From Anaeromicropila populeti (lineage in GTDB: Bacteria > Bacillota > Clostridia > Lachnospirales > Lachnospiraceae), in contig NZ_FOYZ01000007.1 of the NCBI RefSeq assembly GCF_900112775.1, positions 49,445 through 113,444 on the forward strand: a stretch of DNA of 64,000 nt. The letters run 5' to 3'. The notes under the pieces are model-generated. The model saw only the letters and a program-made list of their open reading frames with translations. It ran no database searches and was not told the DNA's origin. This document shows positions 37,801 to 44,655 of the stretch, in pieces (the first letter of the stretch is position 1; each line of letters begins with the position of its first letter). The position numbers were made by a program, and so were the translations under genes.

Positions 37801-39617
37801 CCGTTTGTAATGTTCTGTTTCAATAAAAATGCCGCTAACGAACTTACTTTATTTTCCAAATCACCATAAGATATTTTTGCTCCATCCTTACTATCAATGA
37901 GTGCTACATCAGATGGATACTTATAGGCATTTTCTAAAAAATCTTCATGAATGCAGCTTAATGTGGAAGGCAGTGTTATTTCTCGTTCCCTTTCCTTTCG
38001 AATTCTTTGTGCCTCTGGAAGCAGATCGTATTGCTTGCTCCAATCACTCTTATCTTGAACCAGCCAATGCAACAGCCGTTCAAATGCTGAAAACATGTCA
38101 TCAATTAAATATTCTGGAAATAATTCTTCCACAACGTCCCAGGTAAGCATTAATCCGTCTTCACTTTCATAAGTCTGAAAGTCAATCCAAACCTGAGGTG
38201 TCTGGGAAATCATATAGGTAAAATTCCCTAAGACATTTTTGAATTCTTCATTAATCAGTGGCATTCCAAGATTACAAGCAAATACTACAGGTGCAAAGCT
38301 TTGCTGGCCTCCATGGATTTTTGCCATATCTCTCTGAACCTGCACCCCCGAATAGGAAGAATGAGCCATATCCTGATAAAACTGCGTCTTTATTTTGTAC
38401 AACATCTGCTCAAATGTATTGTCTTCTCTACAATCTACCTCCAGTAACAGCAAAGTAGTGAAATCCGCCACTACGTCTTCCATTCCTTTTATATCAGTAT
38501 TCCGGTTAAATAACGGGATATTAATTAAAAAGTGCTTATTTGAACTCCATCTTTCTAATACTTTAGTATATGCGGTCAGTAAAACCATTGCTGGCGTCAC
38601 TTGATGTCTTGCTGCATGATTTTGAAAAACTTCCCACTCTGCTCTGTTTAAATAGGTAATTCTTCTATGAAATACAGGACGTTTTATTTTATCTGGCTGC
38701 TTACTTAATGGTAATTCAGGTGCCATAGGCAGACTGGAAATTCTTTTGCTCCAGTATTCTTTTGCACCTTCTACAATTGCTTTTTCCTCCTCTTTTTGTT
38801 TTTTCAAATACTCTGCAAAGTTCCAGTTTTTTGATTCTTCCGACAGTTCCTTTCCTGCATATACAGATGTCAAATCCCTTAGTACAATTTGAAAGCTCTG
38901 CACATCTGCCACTAACAAATCAATATCAAAGTGTATTCTTGTTTTTTCTTCTGGAAGCAGACTAAGCGCAAGCCCAGCCACTTGGCCAATTTCCACCTGT
39001 AAACGTCTATGTGACAGGCTTTCTCGTATGTCCGTTAATTCTTTTTCTAACTCATCCTTTTTCTTATTTTTTAAATTATGGATCTTGATATCTTCTGAGT
39101 AAGTCTGTTCCATAATTTCCTGCTGTCCATCCTCAAGAACCTTCATTCTCAACATTTTATGATGCTTTCTCAATAGATTCCATGCCTCTTTTAACTTTTC
39201 TGGTTCTACTTTTACCCCATCAAACTCAATATATGCATGGCAGCCACCACCACCTAGTGGTTGATCGTCTCTCCTTCCTACCCAGTAAGCATATTGTACA
39301 TCTGTTAACGGAAATGGCTTGTATTCATCCTCTTCCTTTTCTTGTTCTGGCTTCTTAACCTTCGATGTTTTACTGAGATTTTCATTTATTAGCCTGCACC
39401 AGTTTTCTAATGTTGGCATTTCAATGAGCTGGGCAAATGTAACCTTTGCTCCTGCCTTTCTCCACTTACTTACCAGTCGCATGATCTGCAACGAATTTAG
39501 TCCCAGCTCAAGCAAATTTTGATTATCGGCAAATTCCCTTGAAACCGATAGTGCACTCTTAATCTGCTCCTTTATTTGCTCATATTCAAACACTACATCC
39601 TTATTTTTGCTATTCAT
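31839..39617 (-). CDS. NRPS 1: ArCP-Cy-A(Cys)-MT/epimerase-like-PCP-Cy-A(Cys)-PCP
   Basis: 2592 aa from the ATG at 39617 (AAAGGA upstream). An aryl carrier domain (about 1-85) has its phosphopantetheine Ser42 in ELGLNSLQ. Cy1 (about 100-530) has D233/D238/S241. A1 (about 555-1415) reads D,L,Y,N,M,S,M,I,W, cysteine-like. About 1020-1375 inside A1 is a methyltransferase-like insert whose SAM loop is altered (ILEIGTRNNTVT). PCP1 has Ser1471 (ELGGDSLVAT). Cy2 has D1669/D1674/S1677. A2 reads D,L,Y,N,L,S,L,I,W. PCP2 ends the protein (LLGGDSLRAM). It resembles HMWP2/PchE, where the same type of insert acts as an epimerase. It should build salicyl-bis-thiazoline. The extra A2 domain is unlike HMWP2, where one A domain serves several carriers. 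Confidence 0.9.
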   Translation of the reverse strand: MNSKNKDVVFEYEQIKEQIKSALSVSREFADNQNLLELGLNSLQIMRLVSKWRKAGAKVTFAQLIEMPTLENWCRLINENLSKTSKVKKPEQEKEEDEYKPFPLTDVQYAYWVGRRDDQPLGGGGCHAYIEFDGVKVEPEKLKEAWNLLRKHHKMLRMKVLEDGQQEIMEQTYSEDIKIHNLKNKKKDELEKELTDIRESLSHRRLQVEIGQVAGLALSLLPEEKTRIHFDIDLLVADVQSFQIVLRDLTSVYAGKELSEESKNWNFAEYLKKQKEEEKAIVEGAKEYWSKRISSLPMAPELPLSKQPDKIKRPVFHRRITYLNRAEWEVFQNHAARHQVTPAMVLLTAYTKVLERWSSNKHFLINIPLFNRNTDIKGMEDVVADFTTLLLLEVDCREDNTFEQMLYKIKTQFYQDMAHSSYSGVQVQRDMAKIHGGQQSFAPVVFACNLGMPLINEEFKNVLGNFTYMISQTPQVWIDFQTYESEDGLMLTWDVVEELFPEYLIDDMFSAFERLLHWLVQDKSDWSKQYDLLPEAQRIRKEREREITLPSTLSCIHEDFLENAYKYPSDVALIDSKDGAKISYGDLENKVSSLAAFLLKQNITNGEAVAISLPAGVHQIIAVLGTLAVGNYYIPVSIQQPSDRRQIIHNKLNIQYVITDREHGQKIEWPDNTTLLYIEEALTYSRTEEYPDVSPLSTAYIILTSGSTGEPKGVEISHFGAWNTIKDVNQKYQVSHKDRLLAVSSLDFDLSVYDVFGCLGAGGTLVLLPEEERKNAGYWLQQIKKYEVTIWNSVPVLLDMLLIAAEGEKNTRLPLKTVMLSGDWIGLDIPERLANLTDKCQLAAMGGATEASIWSNYFTVTLPLPENWVSIPYGKPLSNQAYRVVDDLGRDCPDWVKGELWIGGAGVAKGYFGDEILTQQRFVVEHNIRWYKTGDMGRFWADGNMEFLGRKDYQVKIRGHRIELGEIEAAMRQHPEVREAVAVVSGDDQENKYLSAFFVPEEKVNSTLFKQTEENSEETDRVWELVCPTEEKIEEVLACEKVPVEDAEAYYSYAESMCVQLMHSTLMELGAFGELGEILSAEGIVKRCGIDKKYSGLVKQWLDSLANAQILIPQGQGKYSYNQTDENNAKQWNNQRGELITYFEKIREKSCGLLRGEINPLGLFYDRHLKIAPTNLLEILPGSLYENKMLQNMLAAAVKAKGKIRILEIGTRNNTVTKSLLSCLPKGEIEYTYIDHSLFFIEEAKEELQEYSFVQYSLLDLEKDLHQQGFEQNQYDCILGINSLHRCKNINKAVEQTASLLAPEGLLFVAELTRNNSLQKITAGFLEEEWKPLLSEADWMDKLENAGFTNVTDVLALTEKAAAYGRHLFIGQIKKRLDVVEAESFISFLKNKLPEYMIPKIYHALKKIPVTANGKVDRKSLQGSHNNKTTVRSRVLPETDIEKALARQWKELFGRESIGLYDNYFELGGDSLVATKLLTRVRNEFQVEISLGAIFEKPTIKELAVIIENAKLEKETLKKRTAKLPKVIPEPQNENLPFPLTEVQYAYWIGRSGVYDLGNVSTHCYFELDGENLDLDKLNEAWQRLILHHGMMRAIILPDGTQKILKEVPEYRIEVMDIRGEKQTVTEKRLKEKREKMSHQMLSAGEWPLFDIKASCYGENKTRLHISFDNLVFDGWSMFHVLNEWTRLYRNEQEELIPLELSFRDYVIALEKMKESKWYQQDEEYWFSRLDTLPAAPELPLAKEPSTLQNQKFHRRTGRLSKNQWEKLKMRAKALGITPSGILLSAYAEVLGMWSKNQHFTINLTQFTRVPLHSEVNRLVGDFTTLTLLEVDQKKGETFQQRAKNIQHQIWRDMEHPYVGGVQIQRQLAKRESTGAGVTMPVVFTSGLGIHQWKENAWPGELVYNISQTPQVWLDHQVIEQEEELVLMWDSVDELFYPGVLDEMFKAYNCLLEKLSQEEDVWKSPQSCLISAPISRERLEVNETGEEISNETLDGLFLKAVRKYPEKAAVICGERILTYQEVLDRAYEISSLLKEKGVSQNSLVAIIMEKGWEQVVAAMGILLSGAAYLPVDARNPQERKTKLLEDSGATVILSQSWLKEKDVLGEGFSYIYVDQMEGEPTAVQEIRASNEPENLAYVIYTSGTTGMPKGVMISHRGAVNTILDINRRFLIGTEDRALALSNLNFDLSVYDVFGMLSAGAATVIPKEEEVKNPVSWKQYLREKGITIWNTVPAFMQIMTDYLMDTEGIEKTDLRLVLLSGDWIPVDLPEKIKTYFDKARVISLGGATEASIWSNYFEVQKVGKKWISIPYGYPLTNQRFYILNSLMEDCPDWVTGELYIGGAGLAKGYWKDAAMTNQKFVISPKTGEPLYRTGDLGRYWQDGTIEFLGREDSQVKIRGHRIELGEIEAVLREHPAIQNVVVVAEQERLTLSAAVTIKDQELKESFADGEELKQYLQKHLPDYFVPGKICVWDEIPLSANGKIDKKPVIKLLAEEEKEHVNYVGPQDELEKSIAEIWAEVLGVEKVSREDDFFLLGGDSLRAMRVIGLLDSKMILKGRISIKELFEYSRFSALAEEIKKIQWEEDTDTEEGIL

Positions 39618-39634
39618 TTTTATTCCTTTCTTTT

Positions 39635-39805
39635 CTAGTTGTACTCTGATAAAATATGTAAAACTTCCTGTAAAACAAATTTTTCCTGCTCCTTTATAAA
39701 AAAATGCCCTCCTGAAAAAGGAAAACAAATAAGATTAACATTAGCGTACTCTTTTTCTTTTCCCATTATCCACATACTGGATTTATTATTTTCTGAAAAT
39801 TCCAA
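39635..39805 (-). pseudogene. Internally deleted type II thioesterase at the head of the operon
   Basis: A 56-codon reading frame with a ribosome site (AAAGGAG) and TTG start ends 17 nt before the NRPS1 ATG. It reads NVNLICFPFSGG and runs straight into GGHFFIKEQEKFVLQEVL. The first half is the N-terminal strand of type II thioesterases (usually LICFPYAGG). The second half is their C-terminal GGHFF motif and helix. The roughly 180 residues between, including the GxSxG nucleophile, are gone, joined at the shared Gly-Gly. This is an in-frame deletion remnant of a YbtT/PchC-type editing thioesterase. Confidence 0.72.
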
Positions 39806-39836
39806 TTTTACAAACTCCTTTCAAAATACTGCAACT

Positions 39837-39854
39837 AGTTAGTTGCAGCTAACT
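39837..39854. promoter_or_regulatory. Palindromic operator of the biosynthetic operon
   Basis: AGTTAG-TTGCAG-CTAACT, the same core and spacing as the sites at 6077 and 16352. It lies 32 bp upstream of the thioesterase remnant, beside a TATAGA-like -10 on the minus strand. 39855-40000 is AT-rich, with no other feature that I can see. Confidence 0.7.
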
Positions 39855-40000
39855 CTATACTGTATATTATTGCATTTTTATTTTAGTTAAATCAATGGAA
39901 TACATGATAGAAAATACCAGTAACTTTTATTGAGAAATATTCTTGTTTGAATGTCCTTTAGAAAAACAAATTAAAAGTTTGAATTGAAAGAATACAGCAA

Positions 40001-40027
40001 AATGCCAGTCCTCGTTGAACTGGCATT
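40001..40027 (-). terminator. Terminator of the flagellinolysin gene
   Basis: AATGCCAGT and ACTGGCATT, 9-bp perfect arms, 7 bp after the stop codon on the minus strand, followed by a short T-rich tail. Confidence 0.75.
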
Positions 40028-40033
40028 CTCATT

Positions 40034-42919
40034 TTATTGTAATATACTTAATATGCTGTTTGCCTGCTGATTTGCCTGGGCAAGCATACTTTGCCCACTT
40101 TGAAGTAAAATACTCTTTATTGAATACTGCACCATTTCATGTTCTATATCCAAATCCCGTATTCTGCTTTCTGCCGCCTGAAGGTTCTCATGTGTATTAT
40201 CGGTATTGGAAATCGCATGTTCCAGCCGGTTCTGATATGCCCCCAGTCTGGAACGCACCTCGGAAACCTTTTTATTTGCATTGTCACAAAGGGTAATAGA
40301 GGTCTGAGCATTTTGAAATGTATCTGTCTTAACCTTATCCAGCCCCAAGTCTGCGGAGGACATGCCCTCAATGCTCAGGTTCATTGTCTGCCCCTGATTT
40401 GCACCTATCTGCAAATTCAGTCCTCCCTGTGCTGCACTTCCGCCTCCTGCTGTGGGACCGCCAGATACTGTATTAGGTGACACCGTATAAATATAAGTAA
40501 GCTGCCCTCCTGTGCCTGAAATCGTCCCGCCATCTGGTGTCTGTGCCATACTAACTTCCGTTAGTGCTGACTTTGTATTTGCTTCAAAACAAATATCATA
40601 GGGAGAACCATCAAATGTTAACGCATAGGAATAAGAGTCTCCTTCCTGCATCGTTATACTGGCTGGATCTGCCACAACATTTCCATCCTTATCCGTAACA
40701 ACCCAGGTACCTGTCAAAGTTGTGCTGGTTCCATTGTAATTTACGCTAACCGTAGAAGTAAGTGCATCACCGCCTTGTAGGTTTTCTCCTACACTTACCT
40801 TTGACGGCGGAATAATATTTCTTGTAAAACTGCTTGCATAATGTTTTACATTCCCCGTACTGGTTCCTGTGATTTTCCCCCAGTTTTCTATCACCCCGCC
40901 ACTTTCGCAGCCTGCATTTCCGTTTATAGTTCCTGTATTACTGATTCCATTTGTTCCCGTACTATTAATATCACCTGTAATAGTTCCGCTGTTTACTACG
41001 TTAATTCCCTGCATATTCATGTTAGCAGTTCCCGTATTCACCAGCGTTCCTGCCCCAGATATTTGGTTGGCTGCTGCATTTCCACTCAAGGTTAGTGTAG
41101 AACCTGCATTTAAAATAATTTCCTGACATTGTATGTTTTCAGCACTTATCTTTGCCTTTACGCCAGAATTTACAACAACATTGGTTCCCGCATTACTTCC
41201 CGTAAATGCAAATGTACCATCTCCTGTGATGGTAATTGTGTTGGTTCCTGCATCATATTCAATCCCATTTATATTTGCAAAGTCCACATTGGATAAATCC
41301 GATAAATTTATTATTGTACTAGACGGTCCAGAGGTTCCTCCCACTGGTGGTGCTTCTGGCGCCTCGGCAACTGCTTTTGTACCACTTGCTGTAGTAGCAC
41401 CTCCTGAAAACACATTTACTTCTGAAGGATATAGGTTTTTCACCCTATCATTAGTGGTGTTCAATTTAAATAAAGCCAAATCTGTAATTGAAGCATCTGC
41501 CAGTATATTGGTTTCTGCCAGATTTCCTGTAATAATACTGCCTCTGCCTGTCCCTATTGCTGACATTAAATTTCTGACAAAATCGTACGCTTCCGTATCA
41601 TTTTGCAGATTTGTTGTAAAGTCTGTATACCCTGAATACTTGGTATAATCCGCAATGGTCTGATCCAATGACTTACCACTCACTAGGGATTGCAATATTT
41701 TATCATCACCTGCTGCAATGGTAGAAGCATTTACGGTTCCGCCTCCCCCTGCCAAATATCCCAGATACATACACGCTAGATATCCTGTTGCATAATTGGC
41801 TTCGTTTGTATTAGTGGTTAACCCACTGAATGCAGACTGAATTTGTGCATCTGTAGCCGCAGCGGTAATACCTAATCCATATTTAACCCAGTCTGAACCT
41901 CCTGAGGCTGTCTGAGCCATACCTTCCTTAAACCATGTTGGATATGCAGTTACAAATGTACTTCCATTATACCCCAACATACCTGCTGTCACCGATTCAT
42001 CCATGAATGCATGTACCATTTCATGTGCAATGGTAGCTTCCAGATCTTCTCTGCTGTCATCTGTTAACTCCCCAGCAGTAAAATTCAACGAATTTACATT
42101 TACCGCTAATGTAAATGATAAAGTAGAACCAGAACCACCTACAGTTGCTCCACAAGAAACGTATGCTAACGTCGATGTAGTATCTGAATACAGCTTTAAT
42201 CCAATTCCAACAGATGACCCTGCTAAATAGCCCAGTGCACCTGAATAGGTATCCAGAAGAGACTGTACTGCCTGTGGCACAATTTCTGTTTCCAAGGTAT
42301 CCATAATATCCGTTCCATATGCTGTTGATGTACTACTTCCAGCATTGGTCTGGGTTGTAACATAATCGCTTTCCTCTGTAAAAATCAGTCCTACTTCATT
42401 TTCTCCAATGGAATCCACTGCTTCTGCCAGTGTCAAATTATATGCTTCAGGATGATTTGCCAAAGAAACCAATGGGGTAGCAGCAGTCGTACTCGCTTCT
42501 AAATTGCCATTTAAAAGCTTCATTCCATTAAATTCTGTCTGCTCTGAAATTCTAGTTACTTCGCCGACAAGTTCTGTTATTTCATCTTGAATAGATGTTC
42601 TGTCTGCCGTTACGTTTGTATCATTAGAGGCCTGTACTGATAATTCCCGAATTCTTTGTACTACGCTCTGTACCTCTGACAAAGCACCTTCCGCTGTCTG
42701 TATTAGTGATATGCTGTCTTGCATATTCTGGGATGCCCGATCCAGCCCCCGAATCTGGGCGCGCATCTTTTCAGATATGGATAAACCTGCTGCATTATCC
42801 GCTGCTTGATTAATCCGATAACCTGATGACAATTTACTAATACACTTCTGTTGCTGGCCAGCTGTTATCCCTACTTGCCTGCCACTATTCATTGCCGATA
42901 AATTATGTTGAATAACCAC
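40034..42919 (-). CDS. Flagellinolysin: flagellin with an inserted zinc metalloprotease domain
   Basis: 961 aa. The N-terminal flagellin D0/D1 region (1 to about 145: MVIQHNLSAMNSGRQ, LSSGYRINQAADNAAGLSIS) and C-terminal D1/D0 region (about 860-961: ESRIRDLDIEHEMVQYS, ending ANSILSILQ) enclose two inserted parts. The first (about 145-500) is a zinc protease: HEMVH at 299-303 with catalytic E300, and E332 in WFKEGMAQ as the likely third ligand, a gluzincin pattern. The second (about 540-850) is Asn/Gly/Thr-rich with short repeats (NTGTI, NSGTI), like a beta-helix. Proteolytic flagellins of this kind are known from Clostridium haemolyticum and others and assemble into active filaments. The beta-helix-like second insert looks unusual. 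Surface location on a flagellum is inferred. Confidence 0.9.
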   Translation of the reverse strand: MVIQHNLSAMNSGRQVGITAGQQQKCISKLSSGYRINQAADNAAGLSISEKMRAQIRGLDRASQNMQDSISLIQTAEGALSEVQSVVQRIRELSVQASNDTNVTADRTSIQDEITELVGEVTRISEQTEFNGMKLLNGNLEASTTAATPLVSLANHPEAYNLTLAEAVDSIGENEVGLIFTEESDYVTTQTNAGSSTSTAYGTDIMDTLETEIVPQAVQSLLDTYSGALGYLAGSSVGIGLKLYSDTTSTLAYVSCGATVGGSGSTLSFTLAVNVNSLNFTAGELTDDSREDLEATIAHEMVHAFMDESVTAGMLGYNGSTFVTAYPTWFKEGMAQTASGGSDWVKYGLGITAAATDAQIQSAFSGLTTNTNEANYATGYLACMYLGYLAGGGGTVNASTIAAGDDKILQSLVSGKSLDQTIADYTKYSGYTDFTTNLQNDTEAYDFVRNLMSAIGTGRGSIITGNLAETNILADASITDLALFKLNTTNDRVKNLYPSEVNVFSGGATTASGTKAVAEAPEAPPVGGTSGPSSTIINLSDLSNVDFANINGIEYDAGTNTITITGDGTFAFTGSNAGTNVVVNSGVKAKISAENIQCQEIILNAGSTLTLSGNAAANQISGAGTLVNTGTANMNMQGINVVNSGTITGDINSTGTNGISNTGTINGNAGCESGGVIENWGKITGTSTGNVKHYASSFTRNIIPPSKVSVGENLQGGDALTSTVSVNYNGTSTTLTGTWVVTDKDGNVVADPASITMQEGDSYSYALTFDGSPYDICFEANTKSALTEVSMAQTPDGGTISGTGGQLTYIYTVSPNTVSGGPTAGGGSAAQGGLNLQIGANQGQTMNLSIEGMSSADLGLDKVKTDTFQNAQTSITLCDNANKKVSEVRSRLGAYQNRLEHAISNTDNTHENLQAAESRIRDLDIEHEMVQYSIKSILLQSGQSMLAQANQQANSILSILQ

Positions 42920-42947
42920 TTATTTTACACCTCCATGTGTATATAAG

Positions 42948-43325
42948 TTAGTCCCAATGACCAACTTCCTCCATATTTATTTTTTGTCCACAACGTGGAC
43001 AAAGCATGGTATCTTTTGTTAAAATCCGAACTGGCTTATTACACATGCTGCATTTTCCGACAAGCTGAATTGTTTCTCCTGAATGTAATTCATAGGTAAA
43101 TCGAAAAGTAGTCCCAAAACGCTTGCAGTCTTCACACAAATATGGCACATTTTCTACTTTAAAAAGCTTTACAAAACCACTTTCATACGCCTCATTAAAT
43201 GTTTCGACATCCTGTTTTTTCAACAACTTATTAATAAAGTTTCGATTATGTGCATTTAGTCCTTCTCCTATGGAAAAGGTCATATCCAACCCACAAGAAC
43301 AATTTGCATTGTACATTTCACCCAT
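42948..43325 (-). CDS. Small multi-cysteine zinc-ribbon protein upstream of flagellinolysin
   Basis: 125 aa, family not recognised. It has three cysteine clusters: NCSCGLDMTF, CEDCKRFG and CSMCNKPV with CPRCGQKINM near the end, consistent with two zinc ribbons. It starts 41 bp from a sigma-D-like promoter and ends 28 bp before the flagellinolysin ATG, so the two are probably co-transcribed. It may serve filament assembly or regulation, but nothing in the sequence proves this. Confidence 0.75.
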   Translation of the reverse strand: MGEMYNANCSCGLDMTFSIGEGLNAHNRNFINKLLKKQDVETFNEAYESGFVKLFKVENVPYLCEDCKRFGTTFRFTYELHSGETIQLVGKCSMCNKPVRILTKDTMLCPRCGQKINMEEVGHWD

Positions 43326-43365
43326 CTCTTTACCTCTCTTCCTGCAATCTGGATTCTATCTTTAT

Positions 43366-43393
43366 ATATCGACTTATTATTCTATAAATCTTA
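43366..43393 (-). promoter_or_regulatory. Sigma-D/sigma-28-like promoter
   Basis: On the minus strand TAAG (43390-43393), 16 bp, GTCGATAT (43366-43373). The flagellar sigma factor consensus is TAAA, about 15 bp, GCCGATAA/T. It precedes the zinc-ribbon and flagellinolysin genes. Confidence 0.7.
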
Positions 43394-43484
43394 TACCGCT
43401 ACTATATTCTTTTATTAAAACTGTAACAACTTTATATACTTAATTCCAAACAACTCTCATAGTATTATAAGGAGGTGGCTAGAT

Positions 43485-43655
43485 ATGAATTCATGTGAAC
43501 TTGTTACTTTTATTACAGCACTTGCCTGCGCTATTTCAAAATGCTATACCGAAGAAGAAGTTGCTATTCTGGCTGCTGCAATAACCCAGCTTGGCGATAC
43601 TCTGGCAACAATACTGACACAGAAAGAAATTTGTGAATCAGATGCAGAAATTTAA
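43485..43655 (+). CDS. Small clostridial protein, DUF6774-like
   Basis: 56 aa, ATG at 43485 behind AAGGAGG. The sequence (MNSCELVTFITALACAISKC, then EEEVAILAAAITQLGDTLATI) resembles the small DUF6774 family of Clostridia, whose function is unknown. Two hydrophobic helices are likely. The gene is too short for usual ORF cut-offs, but the start site and family likeness are good. Its last codons form the left arm of a long terminator hairpin. Confidence 0.75.
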   Translation: MNSCELVTFITALACAISKCYTEEEVAILAAAITQLGDTLATILTQKEICESDAEI

Positions 43656-43671
43656 TTTCTGCATCTGATTC
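43635..43671 (+). terminator. Long perfect hairpin spanning the stop codon
   Basis: GAATCAGATGCAGAAAT and its exact complement ATTTCTGCATCTGATTC form a 17-bp stem with a 3-nt loop (TTA). The left arm is coding. It is a strong RNA hairpin with only a weak T tail, so it may stabilise the mRNA end as well as terminate. Confidence 0.6.
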
Positions 43672-43740
43672 AAAGAATACTTCTAGTCAATTCTATTAAC
43701 AATACCTTTGTAAAAATATTTTTGTACAAGGAGGCCAATT

Positions 43741-43890
43741 ATGAGTAAAAAACAAACAAGCACAGGGAATAAGAATAATTCAGGAAAGGGCAATGGAAAT
43801 TCTGTCATTAATAATACTGAAAAGAATACTTCTACAAATAATTCTGTAAGTGGTGATACTTCTTCTTCCACTGGTCATAAATTTAAATAA
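43741..43890 (+). CDS. Small Asn/Ser/Thr-rich hydrophilic protein
   Basis: 49 aa (MSKKQTSTGNKNNSGKGNGN and on), ATG at 43741 behind AAGGAGG with 7 nt spacing. Low complexity, with no family that I recognise. A second low-complexity Asn/Ser-rich peptide lies at 47757. The convincing ribosome site is the main reason to call it. Confidence 0.6.
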   Translation: MSKKQTSTGNKNNSGKGNGNSVINNTEKNTSTNNSVSGDTSSSTGHKFK

Positions 43891-43904
43891 AGAATTCAAA
43901 CACA

Positions 43905-44053
43905 GTGTGTATTCCACACACTCTCGTGATTTTAATCAACTATATGGAACACATACTTTGCAGCGCCTTGGGTGTGTGGCTGTCCATTAGCCACAATATT
44001 TCTTCCCCAAAAGTGCGCATCATCCTGCACCCTGTTTTTTAGGGTGCTTTTTA
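43905..44053 (+). ncRNA. Candidate structured small RNA ending in a terminator
   Basis: About 150 non-coding bases contain GTGTGTATTCCACACAC, an arm GCGCCTTGGG that can pair with CCCCAAAAGTGCGC around an inner GTGGCT/AGCCAC hairpin, and a final hairpin GCACCCT/AGGGTGC followed by TTTTT. The last 36 bp recur exactly at 49233. It may be a small RNA or only a 3' untranslated region. No known class recognised. Confidence 0.35.
44017..44052 (+). repeat. 36-bp dispersed terminator repeat, copy 1
   Basis: Identical to 49233-49268. It contains the GCACCCT-N7-AGGGTGC hairpin and T run. Both copies lie near a GTGTG-TTCC-ACAC type motif, which also occurs near 62884. Confidence 0.75.
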
Positions 44054-44138
44054 CGTCCACAGAAAAGACACACAGCATTAGTAAACGGGCATTCTCCTAA
44101 GACTGTAGTTTCTTCCTATTAATACATACCTATTTGAT

Positions 44139-44594
44139 TTAACACTTTTTCTTATATCTATACATTGTCAAAATATCTGAATGCCTATATTCTTCTATCT
44201 TTACATAGCCCATTTTCTCATAGAAATGATGATTTCGATAACTTTTGAATGGAGTTATTAATTCCCACTCAGACGCTTCTGGAAATTCATTTTCAATAAA
44301 CTTTAAAGCCATTTGCCCGACTCCTAAATTTTGGAATTCAGGAATAACACTTAATACCCTAAGATAAAAGTTGTTGTTCTCTCTTTTTCTAATAATAATG
44401 TCTCCAATTATTTCTTTGTCCCGAAGTATTTTATATACTCTTGCTTCTTGAATATGATTTAACATAGCCTGTTCTGTTTCATTATACGCTGGACATTCTC
44501 CATACTTGATATAATCGTCATAGAAGCTCTGATTTTGAACATTGATAATTTTATTCGTATCATTTTCATTTGCCAATTCAAAGTATATACTCAT
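44139..44594 (-). CDS. GNAT-family N-acetyltransferase
   Basis: 151 aa single-domain acetyltransferase. The acetyl-CoA binding region is VLSVIPEFQNLGVGQMALKF, with the Q-x-x-G-x-G-like loop, and the late HHFYEKMGYVKIEEYR strand is typical. Substrate unknown. It stands alone between a terminator and an araC fragment. Confidence 0.85.
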   Translation of the reverse strand: MSIYFELANENDTNKIINVQNQSFYDDYIKYGECPAYNETEQAMLNHIQEARVYKILRDKEIIGDIIIRKRENNNFYLRVLSVIPEFQNLGVGQMALKFIENEFPEASEWELITPFKSYRNHHFYEKMGYVKIEEYRHSDILTMYRYKKKC

Positions 44595-44655
44595 AATATT
44601 CCTCCCGATAAGTTTAGTTTTTTATTAACTCATCTATAAAATTTATAGTCTGATA

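Noticed and set aside
39618-39728. 37-residue N-terminal extension of NRPS1
   Set aside because: It has no ribosome site and runs in another frame through the thioesterase remnant. The ATG at 39617 has a good site and starts the ArCP properly.
41133-41648. 171-codon plus-strand open frame
   Set aside because: It lies opposite the flagellinolysin coding region, has no ribosome site, and its open state comes from the Thr/Gly/Asn-rich composition of the real gene.
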